Assembly: GCA_021292165.1 (NCBI GenBank)
Contig: CM037885.1
Span: forward strand, 11,775,042 to 11,839,041
Direction: 5' to 3'
DNA length: 64,000 bases
DNA from: Shinisaurus crocodilurus
Lineage: Eukaryota > Chordata > Lepidosauria > Squamata > Shinisauridae
Shown here: piece after piece, positions 60,451-64,000 of the stretch
Numbering within the stretch: the stretch's first letter is position 1
Layout of the letters: each line of letters starts with the position of its first letter
Position numbers and translations under genes: made by a program
Notes under the pieces: generated by a model
Told to the model about the DNA's origin: nothing
Databases searched by the model: none
What the model saw: the letters and a program-made list of their open reading frames with translations, nothing else

Positions 60451-61185
60451 CTGGGAGTAGGAACTTAGCAACGGGCCTGTAGCCAGGGGTGAGGGGGGCC
60501 ACCCACCAAATTTTCTTTGCCCCCCCCATACATCTTTTTTTTACAAACAAATAATTAAAAAACAGTTTACAGTTTTGTCTTTAAAAGGCCTGCAAACCAG
60601 ATGAACTGCCCTTCCTACTTCCCCCCCCCCCCCCGAACTTCTGTGCTGGCTACAGGCCTGCTTGGCAAAGGCTGGTGGTCTCCGTCCCTCCCCCACCCCA
60701 ACCTGCTACCCCACAATAAGAGGTAATGGGGCTCTGGAAACCCTCACCACACAGATTTTAAGGGCTGGCTGAATTGGCTCAGTGGTGATGGGGGGGAACA
60801 CTCTGTGCATGCTCGGTGGCACACTCTACATAAGGGTGATTTCACACGTTTCAGAGCGGAAGTGCCATATTATACTACAGCAGTTAGAGATGTTGGTGGA
60901 TTAAAAGAAAAAGAAAAGTTCTGCTGCTCAAATGAAGCACCAATTCTTTCCCCCAGCCTAGGTTTTTTTGTTCCGCGATGCATTTGCAAAGCATGGCAAA
61001 ACACCGTCCGGCCTTTAGGCATCTGCAGCAACAAGAGCCTCTGAGAACCCACAGAGTGCCTTCCCTTCAGTAGAGTATCCACCACATGTAGAAAACTAGA
61101 CCACTGTTTCCTACCCTTCCAATAGATGCAGAAAGGTATTTTTGATCATGTAAGGCTGCAGTCCTATGCACACTTCCTTGGGATG
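60451..61185. other. KCNN4 upstream DNA, nothing recognised
   Basis: A poly-C run near 60622 and an aggcctg(c/t)...caggggt pair near 60470-60660. No gene is supported. Confidence 0.35.
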
Positions 61186-61189
61186 GGAG

Positions 61190-61330
61190 TTAAGGCGCAA
61201 TCCTATGCATGTTTATACAGAAAAAAGTCCTACAACTCCCAGCATCCCCCAGCCAGCATGGTTGGCTGGGGAATGCTAGGAGTTATAGGACTTTTTAAAA
61301 TATCTTAACATGCATAGGATTGCACCCTTA
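61190..61330. mobile_element. Short palindromic MITE (gcgcaatcctatgca family)
   Basis: The ends ttaaggcgcaatcctatgca and tgcataggattgcaccctta enclose a gctggctgggg-type hairpin. Confidence 0.82.
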
Positions 61331-61344
61331 GTCACACTGAACTT

Positions 61345-61475
61345 AACTGGGCCCTCCAGATGTTGTTGGACTCCAGATCCCATCAGCCCCAGCCAGGCTG
61401 GCCGATGGTCAGGGATGATGAATGTTGTAGTCCAGCAACCTCTAGGAGTGCCACAGATTCCCTACCCCTGGCCTA
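61345..61475. mobile_element. hAT-like palindromic MITE
   Basis: ggccctccagatgttgttgg pairs with tgttgtagtccagcaacctc. Confidence 0.6.
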
Positions 61476-61484
61476 AGGGCCCGA

Positions 61485-61640
61485 CATTCCCCAACCTGGT
61501 CTCTCCAGATGTTTTGGTCTCCATGGCTACCAGCCATGACAGCTGTCTGCATTACACAGCTTCTAGGTTGCCTGTTGTCTCTCTATATGAGTCCCTGTAG
61601 GCCAAAACATCTCGAGTGATCCGGGTTGGGGAAGGCTCCT
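61485..61640. mobile_element. hAT-like palindromic MITE
   Basis: ttccccaacctggtctctcc and the inverted gatccgggttggggaaggct form the ends. agatgttttgg and ccaaaacatct pair inside. Confidence 0.6.
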
Positions 61641-62319
61641 TTTCTAAAGCCATAATAAAGTAATAGCCATAAACCAATTGTGCACTGTATGAACAAATAG
61701 TTTCTTTTGTCTGGCCTGCCAACCAGTTTCATTGACTGACCCCCACACATAGTTCTACTGTTCTGATCATAGGAGCCAGTTGGACCCTAAAAGCAAAGTC
61801 CTGACCATCCTCCGGGGAGATATTATGCAGAGTTGGGAGGGAGAGGCCCAAGCAGCAGAGGGATAACACTTTTCCCACCTTCCCCTGCAGGGCTCTTGTC
61901 CCTTTAACAATCACACCGCTTCCAGAAATTCAACAGGTGATGACTTCTCCATTGCTTTTCCATGCTGGGGGTGGTGGAACACTGCACCTGATGAATGATT
62001 ATCATTTTGTGCATGTCTTGGCAACCTTACAGAGCAGATGGACTTCCTGTTCTTCTCCCTCTCCTCCTTGCACCTGATAATTGAAGACTGGAGATTAGCC
62101 AAAGCCTGTGGATCTTTCGGAAGGTCAACACATTCATTCTTTTGGGGGTTGCAGTGGTTTCCACTGGTCAAGGTTAAGCCAGTTTTAGGTGGTTTCAGCA
62201 ATTTATTTTCATTAACATTTTAGTATATTTCATGATACTCATGTTTAACCATATCATTACATCCCCTGAGGGAATCAAATGGGAGGGAATGACTGTAGAG
62301 AAGAATAAAAATTAAAATA
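61641..62319. other. Intergenic DNA, nothing recognised
   Basis: gaaattcaacaggtgatg near 61925 recalls the repeat near 51295 (aaattcagcaggtgagg). Otherwise nothing is supported. Confidence 0.35.
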
Positions 62320-62569
62320 CAGTAATACCTTGGATTGCAAGCATAATTCATTCCGGAACCGTGCTTGTAATCCAAAACACTCTTATATCAAAGCGAGTCT
62401 CTGGCAGGCGTGAGCGGGGCCAATTTCGGCCTGCTCGAGGTGAGCGGTTACATCCCTACACTTGTCTTGCAAGACCTTGCTTGTTTATCAAGTCAAAAAA
62501 AATTTTTTTAATTTGCTTGTCCCGCAAAACGCTCTCAGACCAAGTTACTTGCAATCCAAGGTATTACTG
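62320..62569. mobile_element. Tigger-like MITE with TA target site
   Basis: Near-identical to 50899-51139, with cagtaataccttggattgca ends between TA dinucleotides. Confidence 0.88.
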
Positions 62570-62713
62570 TAGTAATAATAAAGAGCCATGGAGAAATTCA
62601 GTGGGAAATACTGCAGAGAATTTTGCTACCTGAAGCAAAGCCTGAACCACCCCCACCCAGCCCCTGACACTAGGACCCACACTTTTAAACATCTTTTAAA
62701 AGTGAGAGAGCTT

Positions 62714-63187
62714 CATAGAATCATAGAATCATAGAAAAGTAGAGTTGGAATGGGCCTACAAGGCCATCGAGTCCAACCCCCTGCTCAATGCAGGAATCCA
62801 GGTCAAAGCATCCCTGACTGATGGCCGTCCTCCAGCTGCACCTTGAATGCCTCCAGAGTGGGAGAGCCCACCACCTCCCTAGGTAGTTGGTTCCATTGTC
62901 TTATTGCTCTGACAGTCAGAAAATTTTCCTGATATTTAGGTGGAATCTGGGTTCCTGTAACTTGAGCCCATTATTCCGTGTCCTGCAAACTGGGATGATC
63001 GAGAAGAGATCCTGGCCCTCCTCTGTGTGACAACCCTTCAAGTACTGGAAAAGTGCTATCATATCTTCCCTCAGTCTCCTCTTCTGAAGGCTAAACATGC
63101 CCAGTTCTTTCAGTCTCTCCTCATAGGGCCTTGTTTCCAGTCCCTTTATCATCCTTGTCGCCCTCCTCTGAACCCTCTCAGCTTCGG
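62714..63187 (-). mobile_element. CR1 LINE 3' end
   Basis: catagaatcatagaatcata marks the terminal repeat. The minus strand then encodes [20 protein letters not shown] and [13 protein letters not shown], closely matching the copy at 57214-58176. Confidence 0.93.
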
Positions 63188-63235
63188 CTATTGGGCAGTA
63201 TAAAAATGTATTAAATAAATAAATAAATAAATAAA

Positions 63236-63815
63236 AGCTGCAGAAATGGGCAACCAAAATGATCAAGGGGCTGGAGCAACTTTCCTATGAGGAAAGGTTA
63301 CAACATTTGGGACTTTAGGGTGGGGGGAAAGGTGAGGAAGGGGAGACATGACAGAGGTCTTTAAAATCATGCATCGTAAGGAAAAAGTGGATCGAGAGAG
63401 AACTGTTTCTCCCTCTCTCGTGATCTTAGAACCTGCAGTCATGCAGTGAAGTAGATTTGCATTGTGGGAGATTCAGGACAGACCAAAGGAAGTACTTCTT
63501 CACAGAGCGCATGGAATTTACTGCTACAAGATGTCGTGAGGGTCACCAGCTTGGACAGCTTTAAAGTGGGATTAGGCAAATTCATGGAGGATAAAGTTAT
63601 CAATGGCTACTAGTTGCAATGGCTATATATCAACCTCCAGTATCAGAGGCAGTATGCCTATGTGTACACCAGTTGCTGGGGAACACGAGCGGGAGGGTTC
63701 TGTTGCACTCATGTCCTACTTGTGGGCTTCCCATGGGCAGCTGGTTGGCCACTGTGTGAGCAGAATGCTGGACCTGATAGACCTGTGAGCTGATCCAGCA
63801 TGGCTTTACTAGTTG
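63236..63815 (+). mobile_element. LINE fragment (same family as 9915-10345)
   Basis: ccaaaatgatcaaggggctg opens in the ORF2 end. Phrases for KFMEDKVINGY and the 3' UTR with gctgatccagcatggc follow, with frameshifts. Confidence 0.75.
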
Positions 63816-64000
63816 CACTATTCTGACACCAATTCCTGTCTTCTTCTGTCCCTGACTCCTGCCCCATGCACACCCTACTTCATGGTGCCACCTGAAGTAG
63901 GTAGCTTCATTGTACCGCATGTCTGGGTCAGACTTGGCTCTGGAGAGAGTTGCTGCCTTGTTTTGTTATCCTGATAGGGCTCCTGCACTGAGGACAGGAA
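63816..64000. other. End of window, nothing recognised
   Basis: Short unique-looking sequence with a ccacctgaagtagg...cttcat phrase. No feature is supported. Confidence 0.3.

Overview
The window is vertebrate nuclear DNA, almost certainly from a squamate reptile (lizard or snake). I infer this from many copies of the Sauria-type tRNA-derived SINE, CR1-type LINEs, abundant palindromic hAT-like and Tigger-like MITEs, long introns with GT/AG borders, and only two protein-coding loci in 64 kb.

Gene content. (1) A C2H2 zinc-finger locus lies on the plus strand at 2154-4308. Its last exon reads as zinc-finger protein almost throughout but changes frame three times. Between the fingers is a degenerate tandem repeat of about 20-26 residues. 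I could not name the gene. (2) KCNN4, the intermediate-conductance Ca2+-activated K+ channel KCa3.1, lies on the minus strand. Eight coding exons could be placed by hand, from the start codon at 59778 down to a stop at 11318, giving 412 residues. All exon borders have AG acceptors and GT donors and every phase closes. Exon 1 sits in a GC-rich, CpG-rich block (about 59450-60450) that is probably the promoter. The two genes converge tail to tail, with about 7 kb between their stop codons.

Layout. 1-2153: a hAT-like foldback insertion with an intact 8-bp target duplication, then non-coding DNA. 2154-4308: zinc-finger exon. 4.3-11.3 kb: intergenic, repeats. 11.3-59.8 kb: KCNN4, with introns of about 25.5, 7.4, 3.4, 2.1, 3.8, 1.6 and 3.4 kb (5' to 3') filled with SINEs, CR1 and other LINE fragments, hAT, Tigger and other MITEs, and microsatellites. 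59.8-64 kb: promoter region and repeat-rich upstream DNA.

The repeat landscape is the richest part of the window. It holds a foldback element of about 1.5 kb with several nested hairpins, a perfect 59-bp inverted repeat, a family that joins a 5S-rRNA-like head to a CR1-like tail, several insertions whose target duplications can be read directly, and nested insertions that give relative ages. No convincing functional tRNA, rRNA or miRNA gene, CRISPR array or prokaryotic feature was seen. Both coding loci show apparent single-base frame changes. These may be assembly indels, so the reading frames should be checked before either locus is called broken.
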